Source of the DNA: Plectrocnemia conspersa
Lineage: Eukaryota; Arthropoda; Insecta; Trichoptera; Polycentropodidae
Reading direction: 5' to 3'
DNA length: 64,000 nucleotides
Assembly (NCBI GenBank): GCA_009617715.1
Contig: VTFK01000033.1
Location: 1,550,001-1,614,000, forward strand
Part shown: piece by piece, positions 13,031-25,636 of the stretch
Position numbering within the stretch: the first letter of the stretch is position 1
Layout of the letters: each line of letters opens with the position of its first letter
Notes under the pieces: generated by a model
The model's input: the letters and a program-made list of their open reading frames with translations, nothing else
Databases searched by the model: none
What the model was told of the DNA's origin: nothing
Translations under genes and position numbers: made by a program

Positions 13031-14780
13031 CTTTAACTTTTATTTAACTCCATTTTGTCGAATTTCAGTTTAAATTTTCAACTGTAATTAACTCTAATAA
13101 CGGACTTAATCTCTTAATTATTAATAGTGTATTGTTAAATACCAATCAAAATAATTAGAGAGCATTTAAAATATTCCGAAACTACCGCCACCTGTTGGCA
13201 ATTTTCCGAATTTTGAATAATATCACGGTTCGCAACTCGGCTAAAAGCGTCAAGTTGGCGTATTAATTTTATAAATTGCTAGTGTCGCTGAAATGTATTA
13301 GTGTTTGGAAACTTTTGGCAGATTCCATTTGAATTTATAAAGTTTTAAGCGCTCGACTCGTACCTTTCACAGTCGAAAATCTATTTTTGATGCTTTTGAA
13401 AAGTCTCCACGTGAATGAGTCCCTTCTGCGTCTTCGCTGGTGTTCTTCCTGTAATTAAAAAAATATTTTCCATTAAATAAATTTACGTTTAAAATAATCA
13501 TATACCGTTCTCGCCGATTCGTAAAGTTTTTAGAATTAAATTAAATTAAATATAAATATATATTCAAGATTGATTATATTCCATTGTGCATTTATAAGAC
13601 AAATTTTCTTAATGCGAAATATTTTCCCTTCTATTCCGGAAATTACAATATACCAGGAAATGAGAATCACTAGTTATAACTTAACTCGGATATTAAACCG
13701 AACTTGAATGGTTCTGGTCGTGAATGTATTTTTTATTTTCCAGTCGTTTATGACTAGTATCATACCCTTTGAAAAATCAACAGTATAAATTAACCGAAAC
13801 TTATTTAGGTTTATTGCCTTTGATATAAATTATTTATAATACAAAATTTAAATTAAGAAGTATTCATAATTTCTTAAATATGTATAAATTGATGCATTAC
13901 AATAATAAATTTGTAATTTATACAATAATCTACTATCAATAGTAATAAAAATTATAGTATATTTCAAACAAAAGTGGTATGCAAAAAAATTGTGCACCTG
14001 CAAATAGCTTAAACCATCGTTTGCCAATATTATTATTTTTTTAGTAAAAAAAATTCATTCTGCGTTTACAATTTGATACATTAAAATTATAAATATAATA
14101 CGTATGCACTTTTAAAAATATATAAGGTAGACTTATTATCAAATTTTAGAAGAACAAATAAGAAAAACAAAAATAACAATTATATAATAATATGATGTAT
14201 ATTTTATTTATTGACTTATTTTTATTTGATTAAAGTTGCATAGCATGAAATAGTCTTTCCTGTTCAAAAGCATTCTTTGATACCTCCAGACCAAGTATTT
14301 GGTATTATAGAAAATAAGTTGTTGAATAAGGTAGACGGTAGAGAATGTTGCGCCTATGGCTAGAAATCAATTGCTGACAAAATTCTAAAAGCAACCGGTC
14401 AATGACACTTTAAATTTTTTCCTAGTAAGCGAATAATATCAACTCATTCTATAAAGAAACAAATGAATATTAAAGTGAGAGGGAAAGTAACATACAGATC
14501 TCACTTAAACAAAAGTAAATTTATAAAAAAAAAATACTGAGAAATGGTACAGATAAATCCTGAAGAAATTGAACCAAACAACGTCAAAAATATTACAAAA
14601 GGCTCACTTTGGTCACAATTGGAAAGAAAATATTAATTTTAAATATTATTTAGATGTACTACGAATGGTAGAACATACAGAAAATCAACAGGAATATGAT
14701 ATGTTGATACTGAACCATCGCTGATAATTTAGTTATCGTGTTTAAAAATATGATAGTTGCACAGAAATGTTTTCACTTTT
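13030..14780. other. AT-rich DNA without recognised gene
   Basis: No credible frame or element boundary. Decayed hAT coding may begin around 14430, but the match is only clear from 14800. Confidence 0.4.
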
Positions 14781-14799
14781 AGAAAATTTCTGCTGACGT

Positions 14800-15210
14800 A
14801 AACATTAAACATTTTTAATCACTATTACCCAGATAATGAGGATCCTCGTAAAAGCGATATATGGATGAATAATCCCTTAATGGAAGACGTTAATTCATGT
14901 ACACTTAATACTTGGAAGAAATAAAACTTAATCTATTTGCTTCCGATGCCACTTTGGTGTTATGAAATAAAATAAAAAAATGTATTAGTTTTGGATATCA
15001 CTGGAAATATATAAAAATATATGATTATATCTCGTAGTTACAAAGCCAAAATATTATCGTCTTCATTTATGACAACATATTTATGTGAGAAGACTCTTTC
15101 GGCAATGTCAGTCATAAACTTGAGATTGCAGTGGTTCATATTCTCCGAAATAACGCTGAAGCCAAATATTATATTTTAATAAAGACGCAGCAGCAGATTG
15201 CATAAATATT
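14800..15210 (+). pseudogene. hAT (ZBED-like) transposase remnant, C-terminal part
   Basis: Frames give KSDIWMNNPLMEDV and, further on, TTYLCEKTLSAMS followed by INLRLQW, the C-terminal dimerisation signature of hAT/ZBED-type transposases (TTYLCE.xFSAM..IK.K.R). Stops and frameshifts separate the pieces. Confidence 0.6.
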
Positions 15211-15639
15211 TATAAGCCATTGTTATCTAAAAATTTCAGAATTTCCATTATTAAAAGAATTTACTGATGTTATTTTTTTGTATTGTCTGTTTTAATATTT
15301 TTTTTATTATTATTTTATAACATAAGATTTATTATTAATATTTATTATTTCTCCGATAGTGGTCCGCGAAATATTTCTCATATTTTCAGTTGTGCTAAGA
15401 CGTAAAAAGATTGAGAAACAATGATTTAGAGGAATGTCGTGCGAATACCGAGAATTAAATATTTTAGATGTGAGCTTTTTATTAACTTTTTATATTGCCG
15501 CATGTGCGATGTCTGCATCTCCATATATCTGAAATATATAAAGGCAGACGCCGCATTATTTCAAATGTATTTTATATCGGCATACTAAGACTAGATTTAA
15601 ATTGGTTGACAACAGTGACATCATTTCAGCTTTTTCCAG

Positions 15640-15720
15640 AGGGGGGGGGGGGCAATAGTTGGTCAGTCAGTGGTCAACGTATTAAAAAAAATTGAATGAC
15701 ATGCATTTTTCTGACCAAAT
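15640..15720 (+). repeat. Dispersed repeat R2 fragment (G-tract, CAGTCAGTGG)
   Basis: A run of 11 G followed by CAATAGTTGGTCAGTCAGTGG-type wording. Relatives are at 16500-16690, 17630-17760 and 51140-51240, all associated with ATGACATGCATTTTT or CAAATGACG words. Confidence 0.5.
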
Positions 15721-15885
15721 TCAAGGAGGTTCCTGATTAAAATCCACGTCAAAAGCAATAAAATCGTGCTGTCGCCGTCGCGGTAGCGTTTATGTAAGAC
15801 TTTTCATAACAATATTACAACTTAAAGTTAGTGAGAATCAAAAAAAAACTATCTAAACCGATTTTTTCCAAAGAAGAGCGAAAAA

Positions 15886-16044
15886 AAACAATTATCCCTT
15901 CTCAGAAGTCAAAAATCCACATCAAAAGCAATAAAATCGTATCGGCGCCGACGCAGTGCGAACACTCGTTACCAAGCGCCGACTCAATTTTATTACTTTT
16001 TACGTGAATTTTTAACTTCTGAGAAGTGATAATTGTTTTTGCGT
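15886..16044. repeat. Foldback inverted repeat
   Basis: The left arm (ACAATTATCCCTTCTCAGAA to AGCAATAAAATCG) is reverse-complemented by the right arm (ATTTTATTACTTTTT to TTCTGAGAAGTGATAATTGT) around a GC-richer centre of about 45 bases. A further direct partial copy lies at 15735-15795, and relatives at 9190-9240 and 50640-50800. Confidence 0.6.
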
Positions 16045-16499
16045 TCTCCTATTGACCAAAATTCGGTTTTAATACACTTTGATTAAAACTTTTTTTATTT
16101 GAACTCCATAGTAATATCGAGATAACTATCATATTTTTAAAACCTAGTGTAATATCAAAGTGCAGACAAACTATAGAGCAATATGCGAGATGCGACGGCT
16201 GCTTGTACTTATTTCCCCCTGAGAGTTTCTGTATTTTGGACTTGATCTAATGAAAGTTCTAAAATTGTAATTAGTTTTAGAACAGGTCAAGTTAATTCCT
16301 GTAGGTTAGATTTAGGTTTGAACCCCAAATGTACGTTTCGAAACTGTGAAATTGAGTTTCATGTGCATTTTATTGCAGCATATATTTTTACTAGTAGAAA
16401 TATATATATCTAATGGTGATAATGTATTCCGATATGATTTCACTGAAATGACATATTTGGGATAGATTGCAGATTGTTTCTTTTAGATTTTTTTTAAAG

Positions 16500-16690
16500 A
16501 TAACGCTAGAATTTCCGATTTAGAATCAGGGACGTTATTTCAGATTTTTCAATGGAGGGGGGGGGGGGATCAATAGTTGACCAGTCAGTGGGTTTATTTT
16601 AATATTTTGATTTCAATAAAATTCATAGTATTTCATTAAATGACATGCATTTTTCTTATCAAATTCAAGAGGGGAAATCCCCCCCCCCTT
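16500..16690 (+). repeat. Dispersed repeat R2 fragment
   Basis: Contains a 12-G run, ATCAATAGTTGACCAGTCAG, ATGACATGCATTTTTCT and a C-tract; colinear with the copies at 15640 and 17630. It directly precedes R1 copy 2, so R1 and R2 may be parts of one element. Confidence 0.5.
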
Positions 16691-16709
16691 CGAATTACGT
16701 TTTTGTTTT

Positions 16710-17115
16710 TGCCCGTCTCCCATATCTTGATTTGAGACAGCTCTGGCGAATCACATATGGGGATGTTGGTGGGCCAATTGCATCGCTTGCTTGTTTCACC
16801 GACGGAATATGTTTACGCTTCAGAGTGAAACTGCGAGGTAGCCACTCTCGAAGATCATTAATAAAATATGTAAATGATAATTATAAGTTTTGCGACGGAT
16901 AGACGCATTGTATATTGCGCAACTTTTACGCGCAAAACGGGTGCTTACGAGTGATTAACGCCACGTGACGGATATAATAACAGGTGATCCATGAAATCTC
17001 CGATGATTACCCAATTGCTCAACCCTGAGTTATCTCTTTTATTTTTAGCTCTTTATCGATGCGAGCTAGTATTTATTTTTCGTGGTGTTTGAAATGTTCA
17101 TTTGAATAACCTCAG
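16710..17115 (+). repeat. Dispersed repeat R1, copy 2
   Basis: Direct-orientation partner of 10350-10735, including CTCTGGCGAATCACATAT and GAGGTAGCCACTCTCG. The 85-codon frame at 16645-16902 lies across R2/R1 and is not a gene. Confidence 0.7.
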
Positions 17116-17378
17116 AAGTAACGGCGCATTAAGGCAAGTTGGGTTTGGTTATTTAATGTTAGTTAGGTTTGGGTTTGAACAGTAAATGTACGTTTCGCCA
17201 CTGTCAAATTGAGCTTCATAGACATTTTAGAGCAGCATATTAAATTATATTTTAGCTAGTAGAAATATATATCTACTGGTTAAAATATATTTGAACTGCA
17301 ATATTAAAAATATAACTACACCGAAAAATACACAAATACTGTAACACTGGACGTAAATTAATATTAATAGGTATATAA

Positions 17379-17381
<3 letters not shown>

Positions 17382-17442
<61 letters not shown>
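17382..17442. repeat. (TA)n microsatellite, about 30 units
   Basis: Uninterrupted TA dinucleotide run. Confidence 0.95.
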
Positions 17443-17629
17443 TACCTATGGAAAAGTTGAAATCATACTATTTTACTAGCATATGTCAGATAAATTAAAA
17501 TGTTAAAAATATATATCTATCGACGAAAATGTATTTCGATATGATTTCACTGAATGCCATATTTTAAAAAATATTTTCAAGACTATTTTTAAAGATTTTC
17601 TTTGAGGAACCCGAGAATTTCTGATTTAG

Positions 17630-17760
17630 AGTCAGCTTTTTCCAGGGGTAGAAGGGGGTAAAAGATATTTACATTTCATTAAAATTCATAGTCTTTCATT
17701 ATATGACATGCACTTTTTTTTTGGCCAAATACAAGGGGGGGGCAAATGATGTCCCTGTTT
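17630..17760 (+). repeat. Dispersed repeat R2 fragment
   Basis: TTTTTCCAGGGGTAGAAGGG at the left and CAAATGATGTCCCTG at the right, with ATGACATGCACTTTTTTT between, as in the other R2 copies. Confidence 0.5.
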
Positions 17761-17819
17761 GGCAAGTATACTTGCGGAAATTATCCTTATTAGTTGCAGT
17801 TCCATTTGGATTTAGGTAG

Positions 17820-18340
17820 GTAACGGAATACTAATTTCACTACAGCGGATCTTTTCAAGAAAAGCCAGTCGGCGGAGCTACCCGATTCTGTTCCGAATTA
17901 CACATTTAAGACTGTTAACAAGCATCTTCGCTCCTCGAGTCATGAATTGGTGATGCCGGCGGTTGCCATAATTAAGTCTCGGCTTGCCGAAGGTCATTAA
18001 TATCTATAATTGGGTTAAATTTTTAAACGAACGAATCGAACCCTCATATTATATCCGAGTGCCATCCGCGCGCCGATTCAAGCACCGGAGATAAATCACG
18101 GAGATAACGCTTCGTGCCAAATTTCCGACCGCGTATTTACATTTTTCTCAACTTGTTTTAAATCATAGTATCGTTTATCGGCAGGTTTCACGCTCGATTT
18201 GCCGTTGTCGCTTCGGAGAGCATTAGATGGCGTTTTTCGATGTGACCTCATAAGAAAGGGATTGAAGCTTTTCAACGTCGTTAGCCGGGCGGACGCGTTA
18301 TGGTTCAACTTGTGACGAGATAAGGTCGACTCTTGGAACT
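17820..18340. other. CpG-rich single-copy island
   Basis: Higher GC than both flanks, no transposon words, no convincing exon. A 70-codon minus-strand frame at 18096-18308 has no family resemblance and is not called a gene. Confidence 0.3.
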
Positions 18341-19690
18341 TTTCACCTTTTTCAAAAGAGGAGTTTTACTAACAGCAATTTATGATAATTTTTATTTGTG
18401 TTACTAATTTTTTTATTAGTTATATTATTCTTGAATATTAAATAAATATCTTATTGCTGTTTTTCGATTTTAGTATTAAAAGATATTGTAGATAACTAGC
18501 AATAAAATATTCGTCAAGCTTGTTATACTTGATTAATCGCTAATATTGTATAGTACAATAGATACATTTGATTAAACTTCTATCATATATTAATAATCTG
18601 ATATATTAATAATATAATATAATATATTAATCATATAATGAACACACAACAAATAGATTGCTAATATATTTGTTATAAATATACAAATAATGTATTCATT
18701 CAAATATTTAATTAATAGACAACAAATGAAAATAATAAAAGGATTACAATAAGTGAATTAGAACATTATTTTTGCTCCTTTATCACATATTATTTCAACA
18801 TAAATATCGATGATATTTAATTTAATATTTAATGATATTTCAATAAATAAATTTTGAATTGATGCAAAAATTTTGACATTATTTTATGATGCTAACAATT
18901 TTCTTTCCTCTTAGAATTGAGAAAAAACCTGTTCTTAAATTAAAATTGAATAAGGGACATATGCTTACTACTTTCTGCTCATTTTTGGCTTAGCCAGCCA
19001 GAAGTAGATATCCATAATTTTTTTTTAAATACAGTAGACCCTGCAATAACACGGTAAATTGGGAACGTGCTATTTAAATCAGAATCAAAATTTTCTAATA
19101 GTGACAAGCCGTTTTCCTCACTTAAAAATTCTTTTTCTAATATTGAATTAACTATATTTTCTAAATTAACTATTTTTTGGTTTCTACGATAAAGTTATGT
19201 GCCTTAATGCATGTATTATTTTTCACGTTTTTCTTAATTAACTTGCCATGATATAATTTTAGTAATAAATTTATTTTTCTCAGAGAATTGTAAGCATATA
19301 AGCAGAATTGTAAGTAGAGACGTGGTTGGTTTAGTTTTAAACTTTTATGAGGAAAATAATTTGGGTTAAAATGGTTTGAACAAATCGCGTTTTTCACATA
19401 TGTGAAGGACATAAAATATCATATTTATCGCAATTTTGGTTCTAAAGTAAATCCAAAAAACGAGTATATTATACTAACCTAAATATTTGACAATTATGTT
19501 TACTAATAATATATTATTTTCATCATTTATATTTAATTTGACATTAAATGTAAATGCGAAGTAAGGAATGCGCAGCCCTAGTCGAATGCGCGTTACGAGC
19601 ACTGCTGACCACGCAGGCGCACCTGGCTGACCGAGAGACTAGCTTATTAGATTTTTAGTACGCGTCGCTCTTTCTATTTATTTCATTACT
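18340..19690. other. AT-rich DNA with a Tigger-like terminus
   Basis: CAGTAGACCCTGCAATAACA at 19033-19052 matches the terminal consensus of pogo/Tigger elements (CAGT..ACCCTCG.TAACGCGG). No opposite end or transposase is visible. A CG-rich patch (19560-19640) is unassigned. Confidence 0.35.
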
Positions 19691-19696
19691 CTATGG

Positions 19697-19908
19697 CAGA
19701 TCTCGGCAACCGTTTTTGGCTGCGGGTCAAAATAATTAAAATGTGACTATTAAAAAGACTATTCGGGTCAGTGAATATTTTTGGTCCTAACAACCATATA
19801 TGTGGTCTAGCCGTGACTTCGTAACTCGTTAAAAAAAATATTTGCAGAACTGAAATGGGTAACTTCAAATCACTTGGTGACCCGCGGGTCATAGGTTGCC
19901 GAGCCCTG
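19697..19908. mobile_element. hAT-type MITE, 212 bp, with exact 8-bp target duplication
   Basis: Left end CAGATCTCGGCAACC; the right end in reverse complement is CAGGGCTCGGCAACCTATG. CTCTATGG is duplicated exactly (19689-19696 and 19909-19916). No coding. Confidence 0.75.
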
Positions 19909-20179
19909 CTCTATGGGATGACCAGACGTCCGGATTTACGGGACATGTCATTTTTTAACATTTAATCTCACTGTATTCAAATATTTGTCGATGAAAAACT
20001 ATATTCATAACATATTTGAGAAAAAAAAATTTACAATAAATATTTAAAAATCATTCATGATATTAGTATTTTGGAAAAGTAAAAGAAATTGTTTTTCGAT
20101 GCAGTTTCAAAGTGCTATAAAGATTGCTTGTTATATTTGAGGAACTGGAGTGAACCTTTAAACAAATATAAAAATTGTA

Positions 20180-20620
20180 TTTGGATGTAATTAGGAAAAC
20201 CACCACACTATGAAGAAGTTCAAAAATCGGCTGAATATCTATCTGATTTAGGTATTGAAATAAATAAAAATGATCCCTTGAATCAATATTCTGTTCTAAA
20301 ACAATATATTACTAAAAAAATAGAAGATGACTAAACAAAATAGATAAAAACAGCATGCAATGATAAATGGGCCAAATTTTTATTTCATTGTCAAGGTGGA
20401 AGAATAAAAATAATAATTATTTAAATTGTATACCTTTTTATTAGCATTGCCTGCACATAATGCAAGCACGGAAAAGTTTTTTCTAGCATTAAAGCACAAT
20501 GGTCAGATGAGAACATTAGACTCACAAAGGAAAAAAATATATTTATATTATAAAACTATAGTAATGTCAATTGGAAAGATTTTTTATACTTTAAAAAATT
20601 ATAAAACAAACAGATTATAA
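20180..20620 (+). pseudogene. hAT transposase remnant, C-terminal region
   Basis: An intact end segment encodes LLALPAHNASTEKFFLALKH followed by a basic stretch, matching the hAT dimerisation consensus (LPG.NAS.ER.FS). Upstream 20180-20400 keeps traces of the same family with stops. Dead copy. Confidence 0.55.
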
Positions 20621-20639
20621 AACATGAAATAGGTTCATT

Positions 20640-21521
20640 AAAATATATTTGATTTTTAAAATGTGCCATTTAATTATAAAATGTCTATTTGGCACAATTT
20701 GGCTTTATGTTTAAAAAAATTGGAACTCCTTGAAACTTTTGAGTAAAACAATTAATTTAAACTACCAGTAATATATATAATGTTGTTTATATGTATGCCA
20801 ATTATACACACATGTGTCGCTTCGTAACTAATCGTTATTATTATTTTATTACTACATTATAATTAATCACATATTTATCAAATCCGTCAATTATATATAT
20901 CAATGCGTTATATTATCAGGAAGAAATAAATTATTGTTTATTTAAATATTGTGTACAATTATTGTACATTGCATTATCATGAGAAAAATTTGAAGCTGAA
21001 ATTTTGCCCCACAATTCGATAAATGAAATTTGCCTTAAGAATTAAAAGATAAAACGAGAATGATTTACAGAACTATGAATTAAAAAAATGAAGAGGACGA
21101 TAAAAATAATTAATCGGCTGGCGATGAAACGTCACAGACATATATTTTATCGCTTCATTTTAAATTTAACTGAAATTGGATCAATAGTTACGAAAACACT
21201 AAAAAGATAAATTCAGAATTTAAGACGCAAAGATAATATTGAATCAGACATAACATATATGTAGATAAAAAAAACTGTGCCTTTTATATATAAATAATAC
21301 AAGAATGTCAAAAAAATCGACTTGGACTTTTCAGTAAATATGCATTGCAAATAGATTAATCTACAAATGTTGCAGGACTGACTATGTAACTATTACAGTA
21401 TTTACTCTTTACACATTTGACAAATATATTAAATATTATTTATTCATGTACGCATTACATTAAGAAACCAACCAAACCAACATTTAACTGTATTAATGAT
21501 TACATTATAAAACATAATACA
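20640..21521. other. AT-rich DNA without recognised gene
   Basis: No credible frame, element end or repeat partner noted. Confidence 0.4.
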
Positions 21522-22320
21522 CAGCCTTAATCATAATACTGGGACACGCCCCTTAAATGGCGTGAAACTATTTACAAGTGCATAGTCTGGCCGAAATATT
21601 TTCAGTTATTTTTTTAATTTAATCATTCATTTTGAATATTACATAGACATTGAAAAATGCCAAAAAACGCGAATTAAGTGAAGCAAAAGGGCGAATATAA
21701 TTTTATTGCATATTATTGATTGAATATATCGGAAATTAATAAACACATTAATTGTTCACATTACAATGTTCAAAATGCTTTTAAACGGTTCAATGAATGT
21801 GATTCTTACAAATCAAAGTCAAGAACTGGAACAAAACGAAAGACAACTTCCCAGGAAGATCAAACGCTGGTTTGCGAGTCCCCAAAAATCGTCAAAAAAT
21901 GTCTTCAAAGTTGACTGCTGAAGTCTCTGCAATCGGAGGGCCATCCATTTTTCGCGGACGGTGAGAAGAACTCAGAGGTTGTAAAGTCCAAAACAAACCG
22001 TGGCTTTCAAAAATAAATTAAACTCGAAGAAAACACCAAGATTGGACATCTGAAGATTGGGCGAAAGTCTTTAGGTCCGATGAATTAACTTTAAGGTAAT
22101 TTTAAACTAAAATTGGTCGATATAACAAAAATAATAAAAACTTTATTTTTTCAAAAATGTTCAAGGAATAATTTTTGTTAATTTGTTTAAGTGTAGTACA
22201 CGTGCGTCGAAGAGTCGGAAAAGAATATCTAGCTGATTGTGTAGTACCTGAAGTCAAATATTGTGGCGGAAGCGTTATGATCTGGGGTTGCATGGCAGCA
22301 ACAGTAATTTTAAAATAGGT
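21522..22320 (+). mobile_element. Tc1-like element, truncated and decayed
   Basis: The left end CAGCCTTAATCATAATACTG resembles the terminus at 5638. An N-terminal helix-turn-helix frame at 21720-21914 (KHINCSHYNVQNAFKRF) and, after stops and an AT-rich insertion, VRRRVGKEYLADCVVPEVKY and GGSVMIWGCMAA (Tc1 catalytic-domain motifs) follow. The right part is lost where the LINE fragment begins. Confidence 0.7.
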
Positions 22321-22333
22321 TTATAAGATCTTT

Positions 22334-23110
22334 AAAAAACCCAAAATTAGATCATTTTTTCACAAGTAAAGCATGATTAACTTTATCGAATGCCTTTTCA
22401 AAATCTGTGTATATGACGTCCACTTGTACACCAGAGTCCAGTGATCTTGAAACAAAGTTAGACAAAACCATAATATTAGTGACAGTGGATCGAGATTGCC
22501 GGAAACCATGTAGCTGCTCGAGAAGCATACACTTGCAATGATTAAAAATGTATTTGTTATAAATGTACAGATAACGTTATTATTTAAGTATACTTATGTA
22601 AACAAATGTGTAATTTATTGTATATACTATTATTATGAAATATTATTGTTCATGTTATCATAGTGTATTTCTTAACTATTTATGTATTGTGAAGATACCC
22701 ACAGTATCTTATCATTTAGAAATATCATTGCAATATTAGTGTGTCGATAAGCTAAACCATATAAATAAGCTCGACCCACTGGTAAGGCAGATCAGAATAG
22801 GATTGGTGAACGGAGGCAGAACGATAGACGTTGCCTCGACTGTAAATTAAGTACTGTAATAAAACTCTACAAAAAGTGAATCGAAAATATTATTTTGCTC
22901 ATTTATGACATATTTATGCAATACAATTTCAAATAATTATGCATGTGCTGAAATGTGAGACTTGACACCCTTTTTATGAATCGGGGTGACATTAGAGCAT
23001 TTCCACAACTTTTGAAAACAGGAGGATCTCAAAATTAAATTAAATATAAATTGAAGAGGGTTCAAAATACCAGACTTGCATCCTTTCAGAATGTAGTCTG
23101 GAATAAAATC
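22334..23110 (-). pseudogene. Non-LTR (Jockey-like) reverse transcriptase remnant, split by an LTR
   Basis: On the minus strand, 23110-22917 encodes SSGADFIPDYILKGC and, downstream, VTPIHKKGVKSHI. After the LTR insertion, 22554-22334 continues with LLEQLHGFRQSRSTVTNI and VDVIYTDFEKAFDKVNH. These are the reverse-transcriptase fingers and palm motifs of Jockey/CR1-type LINEs. The FEKAFDKVNH box is one half of the active site; the YADD-type box is not in the window. Interrupted and truncated. Confidence 0.75.
22555..22910 (+). mobile_element. Solo LTR (356 bp) with TATT target duplication
   Basis: It begins TGTTATAAATG and ends CATTTATGACA, an 11-bp imperfect inverted terminus with TG..CA ends, flanked by TATT on both sides (22551-22554, 22911-22914). 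TATAAATA at 22760-22767 and AATAAAA at 22858-22864 fit an LTR promoter and poly(A) signal on the plus strand. No internal retroelement genes are present, so recombination to a solo LTR is inferred. Ty3/Gypsy type is likely. Confidence 0.75.
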
Positions 23111-24039
23111 TGCTCCTGAAGAAAAAAATGGACTTCAGCCTGCTAAATCCGTATTCCATATCAACCAAACTAAAGGTTTTGATTGATAACAAAGATGACC
23201 ATGAACGCTGTGTCTCATCGTAATTAGAATATATATATCATAAAAAAATCTAAATATATAATTGTTTTTTTTTCTGTGTATTACAAAATATACATGGTGT
23301 TCCATTGAGATTTTGGGACTTAGGAAGCGTTTCATTGAAAGAAAAGTTTAGAAAACTCTGATCTAAAGTTTAACTAGTATCATAAAATATCATAAAAATG
23401 ATTGAATATTTAAAAAATGTAATCAAGAAATATATTCTATATTAAATAAAACAAAACCGTATAGCGAACGGAATAAAGATGCAACTGATGTCAGCATGTA
23501 TTTTTATATGTATATAAAATTATTATATGCTTGAAACGAAAATTGCCATAAATTTGATTATATATCATTTTAACATACGCGATATGATAATCGAAATTTC
23601 TCCGTGCACAAGTCGCAAGAACCAAATAGGCTATTGCGTGAAAGGATATTTTTTTTAGTTAATACTGCATTGTATATTTTTTTAAATCTGTAATAGGTAG
23701 TATTTATATAAAAAAAAAGTAATATGAAAAACTGACGTTATAGTCCGAATCAGCATGAAAAAAATATTTGTTATTAGCAATTATTACTAACCCTAAAATA
23801 TATAAATTAACTAGTGGTATCGCTCAGTGTTACCAGATGTTAACAATTTACTCAAAAGATCAGAAAAGGTTATTCGAATCTAATTTTAGAAACTCTTGTT
23901 GATAAGTATGGACAAATTGTTGTATCTCTATGTCCACTGGATATATGGTTAGCTAATTAATACAAAATAGATAACTATTCAATTGTTTACATACGAATAA
24001 TTCCATTCACTAATGATAAATTAATTCAGTTTTATTTAA
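23111..24039. other. AT-rich DNA without recognised gene
   Basis: A 66-codon minus-strand frame at 23135-23335 resembles nothing known. No element boundaries seen. Confidence 0.4.
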
Positions 24040-24600
24040 CATTCCTCAGCGCCAAAAACCTTTATTTAATTTACCTTCGCGGGGCCATCGTTGGCTTTGT
24101 CGGCCGCGCTGTGCGCCACTACACCGTACATTTTTGCTACTGTTTAAGTTTTGTTACTGTTTCCCGAGGACGCGACCGTACCGCCGAAGACGCCACGTGC
24201 TACTGTATCATGCTGACATGTGCGAATCTGACTGTTCGCTCGTCCCTTTTTCCGCCTGGGGAAAGCTTCCACCCTGCAATGCGGACCCTTTCAATTAGCG
24301 CGCCGCTCGACGTGCTTCTTCGTATTATTACTATAGGGCCCGATCGCATCCGAACGACCTCAACTTATTTCGCGAGGGTAAGTTTCCTTTTTCGGGGAGG
24401 ATGCGCAAATGCGCGGCCACTGCGGACGCAATGCGGAATGCACGGAGCCTGCAACACACCTGAACGCGACCTTTTTCTAACCGCAATCCTTTGTCCTATA
24501 TTATTCCTTGAAATACACGGTGAAAAGAAAAAACAAGACAAACCAAAGCTGAATACGACAAGAATCGTACCTTATTTATAATCAACACAAAAGAAATACT
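24040..24600. other. CpG-rich island with strong donor site
   Basis: CpG-rich DNA with a near-consensus donor GCGAGG|GTAAGT near 24376. An open frame covers 24111-24581 on the plus strand, but it opens with GTG rather than ATG, and its product (rich in Cys, Arg and Thr) resembles no family. It could be an untranslated first exon or a regulatory block. Confidence 0.3.
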
Positions 24601-25039
24601 AACGAAAAGTTCGTAAATAAAAATAAACAACAGTCGTGATTTTAAATATTAGTCCATGGGGGAAATTTAACCGCAGGTTTGACACGTCTGCATATAGTGA
24701 AAAGTTACGATACAAATAAAATAAACATGCAACGCTCCATAAAACCGAGTTATTCTACTTTTGTGTCAAAAAAAGTACAAAATTATTTTACAAATACGAT
24801 ACTCTTGCAGTTATAGTTATTATATATGAGATATTTTTGAGCGTATATGATAATATAGACAGGGCCTTTCAAAGAAAATGCAAGGTTTGGTGCTACTAAT
24901 ATTTTAGCGACCTTCTAAAATTAATACAAAAACGAGAACAAGACAATATAATCAATAATATACAATAATTATTCGATTGTAACATTTAATTATTTTACGG
25001 AAGGTTTGGACGCATTTCCATTAGCAAATTATCTCAGAA

Positions 25040-25130
25040 TAGTCTAAAATACGCGCTATCTGGTAATTAATGTCGAGTGTTGCCAGTCCATTTAGTCGCT
25101 CCTGACATTGTCGATCGTAGAAAGTTTTTA
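25040..25130 (-). repeat. Inverted copy of the repeat at 8835-8930
   Basis: AGTCTAAAATACGCGCTATC and, further on, TTGTCGATCGTAGAAAG are reverse complements of GATAGCGCGTATTTTAGACT-type and CTACGATCGACAATG words at 8835-8930. The spacing is similar. Confidence 0.6.
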
Positions 25131-25636
25131 ACGGCTCGTATTTTTTGGGTCAGAATTTTAATACGGTTGTGGTGAATATTTATATTAAAAGCTCAGAATT
25201 AGGGATTGCAATAATACCGGAATTACCAAGAGACAAAACACTCAATACCGGTATTGACATTGCTATTAATATTTTAATTAATTGGTAATGAAAAAAAAAC
25301 AAAATAATAATTCTAATACCGCTCGCATGTATCACAATGCTTAGTAATTACCAAAACCCAATGATTCGATATATCAAATATTCCAATTATATCATTATTC
25401 TTTTCAAACAATAAGAAGCTTTTAAACAAATTTCCTTACATTCAGGTACTTCTAAAAATATTTTATACGCTGATCCTTTATTGTGTTGTTTACGAATACT
25501 AATAAAATAATTAATACAACTGTGTTCAAAAAAATTCTAACTTTGAAATATTAAACTTAGTTGGAAGGAAATATTCTATGATTGTGAATATGAATAAATT
25601 TAGGTATTTGAACTTTTGTCCCTACCTCCATATATT

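Noticed and set aside
24111..24581. 156-codon open frame in a CpG-rich island
   Set aside because: It opens with GTG, resembles no family, and CpG-rich DNA gives long frames by chance. A strong donor lies inside it.
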